Shown: positions 12,847-23,369 of the stretch, one piece after another | Layout: each line of letters begins with the position of its first letter | Position numbering within the stretch: the first letter of the stretch is position 1 | NCBI GenBank assembly: GCA_029891345.1 | Contig: CM057005.1 | Span: 63,453,260-63,517,259, forward strand | Direction of reading: 5' to 3' | From: Dryococelus australis | Lineage: Eukaryota > Arthropoda > Insecta > Phasmatodea > Phasmatidae | DNA length: 64,000 nucleotides | Program-made: the position numbers and the translations under genes | Notes under the pieces: model-generated | What the model was told of the DNA's origin: nothing | The model's database searches: none | The model's input: the letters and a program-made list of their open reading frames with translations, nothing else

Positions 12847-12994
12847 CTGTTGAATGGTTTCTGTTCTAACAGTATTAGGGCCAAGGTGTTTGTTAAGATA
12901 CAAGAGAGAGTATAAGTAACCAGCTCTCCCATACAGAATCTCATCTGGTAAGTCAGACTTCAAATCCACAACCCGAGGTCCTAGCGCAACAATT
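12847..12994 (-). CDS. Lancl: Lancl exon 4
   Basis: The 148-base exon supplies one base to the split Arg codon and then 49 codons. It includes LPDEILYGRAGYLYSLLYLN followed by KHLGPNTV and ending TETIQQ. The block matches APNEMLYGRIGYIYALLFVN in LANCL1 and is a diagnostic LanC-like GxxG repeat. The acceptor is GTTCCAG and the donor CAG|GTAATTA; the exon ends in phase 0. The next expected peptide (the YxGAAHGLAGI block) was looked for on the minus strand down to position 1 and not found, so intron 4 is at least 12.8 kb and contains the LTR fossil. Confidence 0.95.
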
Positions 12995-13633
12995 CTGGAA
13001 CAGACAAAAGCTCTAATACCTCATAGCTTCCATAACGTTCTTGTTAACAGCTTACAAGCAATTTTTTTAAATTTATATTCCACTGATCCTACATGAGCTG
13101 TTATAGCTTAAGGATCTCAAACAAGTCTAACATACTAATTCTAAAATAACATATACAAAATCAAATGTAAAAACTGTAGAGCATTTTACAAGCTAAGTAC
13201 AAATAAAAAATATTACATTAAGAATTAATACAAAGCAAGTGTTTAAATGTAAATGTCGTAATTGTCTTAATCATTCCCAAAAATTATGTATAAGTTTCAG
13301 TGTTTCAAATACCATATAAGCAACATCTAAAAGCTATTTTAACAAAGAAAAATTAGCATAACAGAAAACTGTATCTTAACATGTAAGTATTGTTTTCAAT
13401 GTATGTATATTTAAATCACTCTTTAATTGCTTCTGAATTGTGAAAACAGTTTTCCTGGAAAATCTATTAAATTTTTTTAAGTAGCTATACTTGATACTTT
13501 AGCAACTGACGATGGACGAGAATTAAAGAGGAAAGTGCATTTATGTATGGACAACTCTTTCCATACTGCGCTGTGTTATGTTGGATTAATCTTTAAATGT
13601 CTTCTTTTATATGTTGTTAAATATGAAAATTAC

Positions 13634-13782
13634 CTGTCGACTAATTCTTGTGCAGGGCTGCCAGAGCTGCTTTTGCTCCGAAGAACAGCACCTAGAACCA
13701 AGGGTCCAGTGTCGCCAATCAGAAATGTAACATCCCGAAACCTGAGTCTTGCAAGCGAATTCTCCGCCAAACCCAAGGCTTT
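13634..13782 (-). CDS. Lancl: Lancl exon 3
   Basis: The 149-base exon encodes KALGLAENSLARLRFRDVTF, then LIGDTGPLVLGAVL and onward to QELVD plus two bases of a split arginine codon. RDVTFLIGDTGPL corresponds to the strongly conserved RSITFLCGDAGPL block of LANCL1/2; LANCL3 lacks this form, so the gene is of the LANCL1/2 type. The acceptor is TTTGCAG and the donor is CAG|GTAATT. The exon starts in phase 0 and ends in phase 2, completed by the first base of exon 4 to give Arg. Intron 3 downstream is only 639 bases and holds no recognisable repeat, unlike the other introns. Confidence 0.95.
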
Positions 13783-15590
13783 CTGCAAATACAAAATTTC
13801 AATGCTAAAAAAAATAACGACTATGGTGGCTGCCTGCAATATTTTTGCAAGGAAATCATTAGTACGAAAGTCTGATTTTTGTTAAAGGAGTTCCACGCAG
13901 GCTAGACTTGAAATAATCTTGTGAGCACACCAGCAGTTCTCCTTTGTTTATTGGTGGCATGTCTTTGTGAGAAGACCTGGTTGTATTTGACAGCACCAAT
14001 CAGATAATGTTGCTTTAGTACTGAACATCTGTGATTCATGGGTAGGCACCTACTACATTTAGCATTTGAAACCATCCTATGGCGAAAGTTGATTTGAGAA
14101 AATTGGGTGTCCCTAATCATTAGTAATTTTGAACAATCTCATTTTTAAATTTAATAATAAAACATTGTGATGACTGCTAATAGATACTGCTGTCTGCCTA
14201 CTGGCTTTCTAACATCTCCAATAAACACCTTCTAGCCAAAGAGTTTTTGTTGTTGATAACCATTTAAGTAATAATTAATAACGTGATGCTGCAGTACCAA
14301 ATGAGTATGGGATGATTAAACCAAACCCACTGAAAATGAAAAAAAAAAGTTTCATTACTGCTTGACAAACTAAAGTGAAACTCCCGGAACTGTGTGTTGA
14401 AACACATTTTCCCCTCTCCCATCACTCACGCTTCCTTATCGACACAGTAAACTTCAAGGTAGTGAACACAGTTTGTATGAAACATGTACAAGCAGATTAC
14501 ATCAGGGTGGGTAGCAGTATCCATGTAAGAAATTCCCTGGCTTTTTCAGGTATCCTGTTACTTTTCCCTAATCAAAATACATGGCAAAAATTTATACTAC
14601 TTTTACAATATTTCCTAAAAAAAAATAACCTTTATTTTAGGTAATACCAGTTGAGCCTTTCTTAATGGATGCTTTTCTGAGCAATACAGATATTTATAAA
14701 ATACTATAAAAAATGTACAATGATTGCCCATAAAAAAAAGATTACACAGGTGGAATACTAGGTATACTTCATTCACGGTAACTTCACACTTTCTGAAACC
14801 CCGCTAAAGTTCTAAATCCAAGATATTCCTCTGCCTCATGCAAACAAAGCTTAACCAAGTCTAGAAAATTATACCCGAGGGACAATACACTTTGTGCGCA
14901 TTCAGTGTAGTAATAGTTTGCACAAGAACTACAGTAAAACCCTAAGACGTTTCTGAAGGGACTGAAAAATGTCAGCTTATTAACCAAAAAACTTCTTAAA
15001 AGGGTCAAATTACTTAAATTTTTATAGACCAGGTGAGAATTATCTAAGCTTATTAAGCAGGAAATCTTACGTGAACTCTTCTTAACAAGGTTTTTAATAT
15101 ATTTGTTACTAGGTTTACCAATACACCTATCATCTCACGGTTTTTATTCATATTAATTATAAGTGAAATATTACAATTTGAGGAAAAGATACAAGTGACA
15201 TTTCAAGTTAACAAAAAAAAAGTACTTTCAAGTTACCACGTATATAAAATGCTTGTGATACACGAGTAGTTTAGGAAACAACCAAACACATCACACATAG
15301 GGCAACTTTTCACAGGTTTGACTCAAAAAGTGCAAAGAAACCATGAATATACTATATCTCAGTGCCCAAACAATGTCACAATACCAAAGACAATACCTTA
15401 TACAATGAAGTAATTCACTGAGAACTACTACATACAAGTGTTCATATTCCAGTATTGGTTATGCTAATATTTTATTTGCCTAATCATAAGCTCGTACCTA
15501 AAATCACATTTTCCATGTCAATGTTTGCTGTATCAGAAAGAAAAAAATTCAACGAAGAAAATGTGATGCGTGTTTGATTAGCTAAGGCTG
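13783..15590. other. Lancl intron 2, unassigned AT-rich part
   Basis: No family was recognised. Minus-strand frames at 13.9-15.0 kb are short and unsupported. Confidence 0.4.
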
Positions 15591-15599
15591 GATCACAGT

Positions 15600-16810
15600 T
15601 ACGTGGCTTTGGTTGCACTTAGGTCAGTTGTGCGTGCAGGTTGGCTTATGCTTACTGGATGGCAGGTCGGGTGTGTACGTAGCGGTGCTGACGGGAAAGG
15701 AGCTGGGTTAATGTCAGTCATCGTAGGTGGTGCCAGTGACAGAAATAAGGCGGCACGATCTCATTTGGCTCATCGGCTAGCTGTGAGAGGGGTTAGACCA
15801 GCCAGCTGTCTGGCAGTAAGGCGTGCAACTCTTTGCTCCTCTCTCCTGGCGCCATACCTCATCTTGAATGGCATAGAGCGGGTATAATTACGGAGAACCT
15901 CCAAAGGAGCACTATGGACACGGATAGCCCTAAATTAGTGCTGCCCGGCAACAGTCTTGCCAACGCGACCTCCGGTGCTTCAGAAGATCCCCCACTGTTG
16001 CTGGCTGAACAGAAGCATTGGAGCCGTGTGGGTTTGCCAAGACTATCACTGGGTGTGCAATCCCAACCATGGCGAGGCCATAGCACCTAAGCAAATACCT
16101 CCGCCAGCACCCAGGTGCTCTGGTACGGATACAACTCAGATATACCATCTCCCCCCAATTCAGAAGTGTTGCTAGTGGTCGTGGCTGTTCTATTCTAATC
16201 CTCCAGTACCTGTATACTTGGTAGGAATAGAATAGCTGGCCGTCTAATGGGCGTGTTTTCAACTTGGAGCCACCTGAGGGGGAGTCTCGAGTTATAGTTA
16301 ATTTCGGAATAAGAATAATTACCCATTTCCGGTCTATGGTATTCAGCTCGAGATTCTCCCAGTAATTGGTGACAGATTACCCTATGAATGAGATTCGAGG
16401 TTAAGAGAAACAAAAACTGAATAAACATGGTGACACGTGCTCTCCTGCCAGGCAGAACAGTGGTTGGAAGTAATCCTACGGTAGCCAGGTGTAGGTGACC
16501 TGGTCCTAAGCTAAGTCGGGAAGTTAAGTGAAAACTGACGAAAATTACTTAAATACAAACCTAACTCTATATAGAGAGTGTCTGTAGGAGACAAAGAAGA
16601 ATTATGTGTGGTATGTATAATGCTACAAAAGCTTCTGGTGGCTATTGGCGTCGCTGGAGCGTCCGGTAGCGGGGGTGCAGAGCTCTAACTGCGACGTCAA
16701 TGGTGGCAGCCTCTGGTGGCTGCTGACGACCTCGTAGTAGTCTAGACTACAGCACCAAGGTGCTCGGAGAAGACTGCAGGAACAACAACTGGTAAGCGGG
16801 ATGGAGCAAA
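15600..16810. mobile_element. Diverged LTR-like or retroelement fragment
   Basis: This GC-richer block interrupts AT-rich intron 2. Its right part (about 16500-16690) follows the same order of landmarks as the LTR-like repeats at 1888 and 11298: CTAAGCTAAG, TTAAGTGAAAACTGACG, an AACTC...GTGTCTG block, then GCTAC..TTGGCGTCGCTGG..GTCCGGT. Similarity is patchy, so it would be a distant relative. No internal domain was recognised. Confidence 0.35.
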
Positions 16811-17721
16811 TGTATAAAAATACAATTTAATATATAGTAATAAAATTGGCACCTAGGATTTTAAATTTTCCAACACATTTGAAACTAACCAAAATAATGC
16901 CTAGTACAATTCATAAGCTAGGAAGTGTTAGAATCCAAAATTAAAAATTCATTCAATACATTTCTAACCACTTTATGTAAATTCCCTGCCCTCATATATA
17001 AATTTCATTGGTTTTTTCCAGGTTTTCCTAACATGCAAACTACAGACACTCATAACTGCCTGTTGTGAGTCAGTAATAAGAGAAACAGAAACAGCATAAT
17101 TACCACGACAATAGAAATATGTGTAGAATCTAAGAAATAGTGTGAAGACAAAATATATGCATTACAATTCTTCTTGGTTTGTCAGTGGTAGTACACATGT
17201 GTTGCGAAACAAACTACCCTGTTCGACTCTTCATCCCTCCCACCATGTTCTCGGCCAGGTAACCCATGCCACAATAAAGAGACTAATTGTGATGTCTATA
17301 AGTTTGTGGAGCAGTACATCTTTTGATTGATTTTTGATGATTGGGTTTATCACACCCTGATTTTTATTCTTCACTAATTGTCTGTAGATGAATTACTATA
17401 CTCAGTCTTTACACTGTTTGTTTTGAATGGTTGTTATTGGTTGGTAATATTTTTCTCATAATGCTGATGCATGACACTTTTTTAACAATAATGATTAGCC
17501 AACTTCAGCTCCATCCTAGGCTTAGCTTTGCTTGTGAGTTCCAGTTAGCATTACTGTTTGTCCCGACTTGTGATGAGATTGTTTTATCTACCGGGTAGAT
17601 TGTTTTATTCACCGGCCCACCGCAGCCATGCAAATAGGCAACTAGTTCTTTTACCCGCCACTAGATAGCACTAGCCTACTAGTAAGACTTTCGTTTGTCT
17701 TTGCTTCCCCATCCTCCAGCC

Positions 17722-17840
17722 GGCTGGTGACGTCACATTATCAGTCATGCATTTGCTACTCCCTGCTCAGCGACCACCTCTCGCCCTTATGACGCTGGCC
17801 AATAAGCATCGGGCAGCAGCCCAAAGGAGTATAAAAGGAG
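17722..17840 (+). promoter_or_regulatory. Promoter-like cluster (CRE, CCAAT, TATA)
   Basis: On the plus strand a full CRE palindrome (TGACGTCA, about 17728), a CCAAT (GGCCAATAAG, about 17798) and a TATA box (AGTATAAAAGG, about 17829) occur in the usual order and spacing. A pyrimidine-rich start region follows near 17855-17875. This is antisense to Lancl. Order and spacing are seen; activity is inferred. Confidence 0.55.
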
Positions 17841-17899
17841 GTTCAGTTTTCGCCTCTGGGAGTCTGCAGTACTTCCCCGCTGAGTTCTGAAAAGCCTGC

Positions 17900-18110
17900 G
17901 ACACCAGTCACCCAGCATCCGTTGCTCGACACTGACCAGCCTGACCCTTTAAACCTTTGCTTAGGCCAGTTCTCTTCAGCCCACCACACTAGCTGCCGGG
18001 AAAGGATCAAATTGCCAGTCTAGCACCCATTGCTCGGACGTTAACCAGCTTTAATATCTCTACACTGCAGTCTCCAGCACTCACTGCTCGGAACTGTTTG
18101 CTAGTTAAGT
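17900..18110 (+). repeat. Three degenerate leader repeats
   Basis: Three copies of a motif near CCAG-CA-CC-TTGCTCGGAC-----CCAGC lie at about 17905, 18017 and 18073 (CATCCGTTGCTCGACACTG, CACCCATTGCTCGGACGTTA, CACTCACTGCTCGGAACTG). They fall between the TATA box and the first plausible ATG. Confidence 0.55.
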
Positions 18111-18212
18111 CCCTTGTTCTACGAGTAATATGACCACTCAATCTCTACACTAGTCAGGTGTCTCTCTCTTTGTGACACACCCTGCTAGCCTACCTCCCTA
18201 CTCTGCACTGAC

Positions 18213-18431
18213 ATGTCAGATCAAGTGAATTGTATCCTCACAAACCTTCTTAGGACTAATCCCGTGCTATCCAAGCTCAGTTATCCTAGCGACGTGTCTG
18301 TGCCTGAGCGTTACATCATCACACCGGCAACAATAGGAGAAGGAAACTGTCTAGTTCATTCTATGCTACGCACACACCATACCCCTGTCAGATTGCTACT
18401 GGTCGCCTCTACCGGGCTTACAGCACTTTAA
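18213..18431 (+). pseudogene. Short OTU-protease-like reading frame
   Basis: The 72-residue frame starts MSDQVNCILTNLL and contains PATIGEGNCLVHSML. This resembles the catalytic block of OTU cysteine proteases (x-D-G-N-C-L/F-F/Y-x-S/A-I/V), with Glu where Asp is usual and Cys and the following hydrophobic run in place. OTU enzymes cleave ubiquitin chains and occur in hosts, viruses and some mobile elements. The frame lies 370 bases downstream of a TATA box, and sequence to about 18950 looks formerly coding but is broken in several places. Origin (host retrocopy, mobile element or virus fossil) cannot be decided here. A chance match remains possible. Confidence 0.35.
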
Positions 18432-18944
18432 CTTACCTGCAAAAGCTTGTGCCAATACAGGAGTTAGAGTATTGTCATCACGTGTACCAGCTATCTTTCT
18501 ACTACACATCAGTGTCAGGAAAAGCTGGCATCCCCTGAGTTGGGAAGACTCGATCGGGGCAACACCCACATGTGTGACCCGAGCGAGTGTGGCCTGATTT
18601 ACAGTTCATACAGTGCATCCTTACCAGGTACTGGAAAAGTGTGTCTATGCAGTCTACGGCCCTCACATGTTCTTTGTCCAACCCCTCCAACAGTTCCTCA
18701 ACCCAGGCCTGCAGCACCTTCACCAGCATCCTCACAACCCATTGTTGAACACCAGCCCACCGTACTCCGTCGCCCAGGTTTGCCTGGCAGTGCCCCCGAA
18801 ACGCAGAATTGTATTAGCCGAACCCGACTTCGAGCCCTGCCTGCAAGCAACCAGGCCAGTCCTTTATAGCGGATGAGCACCAGTGCCCCATCAGGACTAG
18901 ATCGCCCCGGTCTAGCACCTAGACAAAAAGGACCACGCCTCCAC

Positions 18945-19050
18945 AACGCGTAAGTATTTCACTCCCGGGTACATCATGCATCAATGCGTAGTTCTGAATT
19001 TTACTCAGTCCTATGTTTAAGTTCCTACACGCAATAAACAACAAATTACA
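18945..19050 (+). promoter_or_regulatory. Possible splice donor and polyA signal
   Basis: CAACGC|GTAAGTATTT at about 18946-18960 is a strong donor-like match, and AATAAA occurs at about 19034 in a T-rich setting. Either could end the plus-strand unit that begins near 17860. This is inference from consensus only. Confidence 0.3.
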
Positions 19051-19789
19051 TTCTGAATGTAATTAAATTGCATTATTGTAAAAAAAATGTTAAAAGCATG
19101 GTAAAGTTTGTAGCTAGATTAAAGAAAATCGCATGGCAAAAATAAGGGAATAAATTACGAACTTAGCTGCACACAGTTTTCTGTAACTCTTACTTGCTCC
19201 AAATAGCTGGTGACGATTACATAAACCAAAATAATAACACTTAGATTAGCGTCCAAGCAACTTTTAATATATTTAATAGCGACGATGCTACGTCTACAGG
19301 TTCCACTCCTGACAAGAGAGTTTAACGAAAATCTGAACTCCTCGATATGATAGGCCCTTTTAGAGACCATGCAGTGCCAATCGCTGACAGGGGATATGTG
19401 CTGCATTTCCAAATAAAAATTTGTTATGAACATGAAATGAGAGATGAATGAAACAGAAGCTCAGTTTAACTTTTTGAAGCACAATTTGTTTACATTTTTA
19501 AGATATAATGAACCCAATAGTGATTTTTATATAAAGGTATTTGTAGAAAAGAATTTTCATTATGGCACAGACTAAAAATAAGTAGGCTATTTATAAATGT
19601 TTGTACAATATTCTGGCTCTATTCTGTATATGTATTAGTTTCTAAGATTGGTTTATTAAAAGTGTGACTTATGAGTGTATATGACATAATTATATTAATT
19701 TAGCACAGATAGCTTTCTGAATACTTGGCCAGTTTAACTTTCTGAATAACTGGCAATCCTATTTGCATGAATGATAGATAATAGCTTAA

Positions 19790-20157
19790 AGGGTGTTCAC
19801 GATAATGTAAGCACTTTTGAAGTCAACCTTTGAAAAATGTCACTGTCCCTATCTGCGTATATTTTAACGGGCACAATGACTTTCAAGCTTTTAGTAAAGT
19901 TGTGAACGACGGAGAGAAAGTAGTCCCATGCGTTAATGTTAAATTACAAGTGTTACGTAAACATTTGTGAATATTAACATATTTTATTTTACTTTTGGCT
20001 TTTTTATGCATATAAGTGTAACAATAAAAACATTTGTAAAATATTTCCTTATATAAAAATTTAACGGTTACCCTTGACTGAAGCATGAATAAAGTGATCA
20101 GGCCCATGCTAGCATTAATCGTACATACGGTGTAAGAATACACAATGTGCCTATACT
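19790..20157 (-). mobile_element. TIR element family A, copy touching Lancl exon 2 donor
   Basis: Reverse-oriented member of the family defined by a terminal GGCTGTTCACGGTAAAGTGA. The left end here reads GGGTGTTCACGATAATGTAA followed by CACTTTTGAAGTCAACC and the internal block GAAAAATGTCACTGTCCC. The right side carries the family's AATACACAATG block and then stops short of its second TIR, within ten bases of exon 2. The donor's GTAAGTAT aligns with the element's ACTTGTAT stretch. Confidence 0.65.
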
Positions 20158-20160
20158 TAC

Positions 20161-20334
20161 CGGGAGGTATGGAGAATGCGGTCTTGTGCTCAACAAGTAA
20201 TACAACAGTGTGATGCCAGTAGAACCTGTGTAAATGGATACATCGCGGGAGTCAGTTCCCGGGAGGCTCTCTTCCAAATTAATAAGAAGTCTGTCTGCTG
20301 CCATCTTGATTTTCTCCAGAAACTGATGATGGAT
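20161..20334 (-). CDS. Lancl: Lancl exon 2
   Basis: The exon encodes 58 residues from IHHQFLEKIKMAADRLLINL to STRPHSPYLP. It contains SIYTGSTGITLLYYLL, matching the first LanC GxxG repeat of the family (GYTGWAGIAVLYLHLY in LANCL1). The acceptor reads TTTGTTAG and the donor GTAAGTAT, a near-perfect site. Both borders are phase 0, so the exon is exactly 58 codons. Joined to exon 3, the spacing between the first and second conserved blocks equals that of human LANCL1 as I recall it. The downstream intron side is occupied within about ten bases by an inverted-repeat element (19790-20157), so the donor may partly derive from that insertion. Confidence 0.9.
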
Positions 20335-20439
20335 CTAACAAATAAAACAGACCATTGCCAAATACAGTTTCTCATATTTGTATCACAAATTATTATGCTG
20401 TAAGAAATCTGATTTCCTAGCATGTTGTTAATATGTCTT

Positions 20440-20690
20440 CTATGGTTTAAAACGCTCGTCTCCCACTAAGGCAAACCAGGTTCAATCCCCGACCGGGTCA
20501 CCGGATTTTCGCAAGTGGAAATCACGCCGGACGATGCTGTTGGTCAGTGGGTTTTCTCTGGGATCTCCTGTTTCTCCTGCCGCTCCATATTCACCTCAAT
20601 CACCCTCATCGGTTCTCAAGACCTCGCTGTTAAGAGACACCCAAATCTCTTCACTTCACTTCTGCTCGCCTCCCAGAAAGTAGCCCACAT
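20440..20690 (+). mobile_element. tRNA-derived SINE, family 1
   Basis: The B box AGGTTCAATCCC lies at about 20478 after CTCGTCTCCCACTAAGGC. The body has CGCCGGACGATGCTGTTGGT and the tail TCAAGACCTCGCTGTTAAGA. It matches the copies at 44611 and 48318. It lies in Lancl intron 1, 100 bases from exon 2. Confidence 0.8.
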
Positions 20691-21059
20691 CTTGCCTACA
20701 TAGATGTCAGAATTACATACGTGTTCAAACATAGACATGCATGTCTGTTTATATTTTGTTTTTCGGTGTAGTGATGTTTTAAAGAGTATTTAACCTGACT
20801 TGAATACATCAAAGTCGCATCGAAATTTGCACTGTAAAAATGTTGTATACCTACAAACAATTCTTTGGAAACTTATCTACCAAGATTCATTTTGTAACAC
20901 TGCAATTAATTTAGAACATGTTTACAAACCATTCCTATGGACTTTATATAATGATGCATTTTATTAACTGAGTACTCTAGACTACAAGTTAGGTGTAAAT
21001 TAAATATGGAAATAATTCTGTATGTTTCATTAAGCAATGAGATGTAAAGATACAGTTTT

Positions 21060-21245
21060 TCACTCGTAGTATTACATTAGGGAGGACACAAGTTCAATTC
21101 CTGGTATGGCCATCCTGATTTTGGTTTACATGGTTTTTCGAAGTCACTCTGTGCTAATGCCGGGATAGTTGCTTCACACATGCCATTGGCAATTCCTTCT
21201 CTGTACATGCTTCTCTGAGCAACAAACTTGCTGTCACGATGTTAC
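21060..21245 (+). mobile_element. tRNA-derived SINE, family 2
   Basis: The B box is AAGTTCAATTCC and the body reads GGCCATCCTGATTTTGGTTT, then ATGCCGGGATAGTT. A second copy lies in reverse at 21461-21712. Confidence 0.65.
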
Positions 21246-21460
21246 CTGCTTTTTTTTAACTTAAAAATTACTGTACAAAGAGAATGGAAATCACTATTGA
21301 CTATTGGCATATTGTAAGATGGCATCTACTACACGATAAATGTTGGAATGTGTATGCAACAAAAATTTCATCCCACTTGATGTGGCCACAAATTAAAAAT
21401 TAAAAAAAGGTAAAAGACATGACGAGAGTCGTATTGATGGATTTCTTCCTAAATGCTGGA

Positions 21461-21712
21461 ACATATGCTAGGAAATTAGGTAGGACTTAACAAACATCTC
21501 ATCAACAGCAAGGTCATTAGAGATGGATAAAGCTGCTCCGAGAAACAAGAGTGGGGAAGAAATCAACCATGGCATGTAGTACGATACCAACCTAGCATTT
21601 GGGAAACCATGGAAAACAGAAATCAGGATAGCCAGACTGGAATTCGAGCCCAGCTCTTCTTGAAAGTGAATGCAAAGACTTGCCATTGCGCTTTCTTGTT
21701 CGATCATGATAT
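21461..21712 (-). mobile_element. tRNA-derived SINE, family 2, reverse copy
   Basis: On the minus strand a B-box-like GGGCTCGAATTCC is followed by TGGCTATCCTGATTTCTGTT, ATGCTAGG and a tail with ATGACCTTGCTGTTGATGAG. It is the same body as 21060-21245, 220 bases away and inverted. Confidence 0.65.
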
Positions 21713-21862
21713 GATAAATGGTGCAACATGCACAGGTGAGTCTCTGTGAGGTGTATCATTCTTTAATTGATCTGTGATTTTCCCAGTAGTCATCATTAAT
21801 TTTAATATAGTAATGTTTATTTATTTTGGAAATATTACTTTCATGCTCCATTTCGTTGCTTA

Positions 21863-22100
21863 TAGGCTGTTAACGGTAAAGTGAGCACTTTTTAAGGCCC
21901 TTATAAATTTTTCCTTTCATCCAATTTCCATCTTCCTGCTGCTTTTTAATATAAACATTGCAATGTGACCAATAAACACAGTGTATACATTTTACCAGCA
22001 CCAAAATTTAATGCCTGAGGCTGCAATAAAATATATTTATTAGCGGTTAATGCCTGTTGGGTGGGCCTTAAAAAGTGCTCACTTTATCGTGAACAGGCTA
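21863..22100. mobile_element. TIR element family B, complete copy
   Basis: The ends are perfect mirror partners in outline: GGCTGTTAACGGTAAAGTGA...TTTTTAAGGCCC and GGGCCTTAAAAAGTG...TCGTGAACAGGC. It is flanked by TATA on both sides, which suggests a short A/T target duplication. It is 238 bases and non-coding. It shares the outer TIR but not the interior with family A. The second copy is at 55370. Confidence 0.8.
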
Positions 22101-22302
22101 TAATTATGTTTATAAGCAAGGGAGTATTAGTATTATTATTTTCATTCCCAAGATGCTTCGTACACATTCTCACTACAGATTAACATACCACAAATGATAA
22201 TAAATTGATTAATTTTTCGGAGGTAACTGCATCCACTTTTAGGGTGAAATGAATCCCATTTACTACCAACTAAAAACATTCCAGCCTTGGTCGCTGACGC
22301 TA

Positions 22303-22912
22303 TTATGTAAAACCTCTGTATAACAAAATTGAAGGGACCAAAACTTTGTGTGTTTGTTATAGAGGGGTTCTTTATAGAGAAGTGGTTTACAATGAGTTTC
22401 ATTTTTCATTATGCAGTCAATTTTGAATCCAATTGCTGCTGAAACTGAATTGCATTGGTTCTTTTGTATTGATTTATTTAAGAAGAGTATCCAATGTATT
22501 TTCTTTTAAACACTTACACAGTAAACCATTATGGCCACTTTTAATAAAATAGCATAGTCATAGAAAAAAATATACCAGCCACTACTTATGTTTTAAGCAA
22601 CATTATGTAAACCAAAAATTTGCGAAATACTTACATTTAAAATAGATAGTAAAAACTTTTATGATAAAATATTACTTGGTACACAAAGTCAGACAATACA
22701 GCTTATACAGCATTAAAATAACATTGGACAGTAAACATAATCAGTCTTTGTTGTAAAGAGGTTTACGCATGGGGGGGGGGGGGGGGGGGGATTTTGTTAT
22801 AAAGAGTAAAAAATGCATTATATCATATACAATTTTGACCGGACCAAACATAAATTTTGCTATAGAGAGGTTTTTGTTATAGAGGTTCACTATATAGAGG
22901 TTTCTACTGTAA
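22303..22912. mobile_element. Small TIR element (pogo-like ends)
   Basis: Left TGTAAAACCTCTGTATAACA and the reverse of the right end, CAGTAGAAACCTCTATATAG, form diverged terminal inverted repeats. The further TTATAGAGAGG-type inner blocks GTTATAGAGGGG and CTATAGAGAGG occur on both sides. It contains a G run at 22771-22790. No transposase is present. Confidence 0.55.
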
Positions 22913-22998
22913 TAACCTTCAAACCTGCACACACTATAGGTTGGCATGTTTTTGGTAAACTTTCCCGCCACTGTGATGTCAGCGCATGAAGCATTTGA

Positions 22999-23369
22999 CA
23001 GGGTTGCCACCTTTTTTCCACTGGAAAATTACCTGATTTCCAGACAAAAATAATCATTTTCCCCTAACCATTTTCTATGATTTTTTTTTTCTATAAGGAT
23101 TGGTGCCTTTGCATTATAACACACTTTTACACCAAAATACTTCTCTGATCTTACAAAATTACTCTCTACATTGATTGCAAAGAAAAATGCCTAAGCATTT
23201 AGTCCACAATCATTAAAACAATTTTATATGATTCTGGCAGCGGTGCACGATTGTCAGAACTGTCAAATATAGCATACATATAGCAGAATTCCCTGACATT
23301 TAGCTAACTTGTTTGAAATTCCCTGACATTTCCCTGTTTTCCAGGTTTTCCAAACCTGTGGCCACCCTG
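22999..23369. mobile_element. Small hAT-like non-autonomous element
   Basis: The ends are CAGGGTTGCCACC and GTGGCCACCCTG, followed inward by CCTGATTTCC on the left and repeated TTCCCTGACATTT on the right. It is 371 bases with no coding capacity. The ends are the common CAGGGTGGCCAC type. No clear target duplication was found. Confidence 0.6.
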
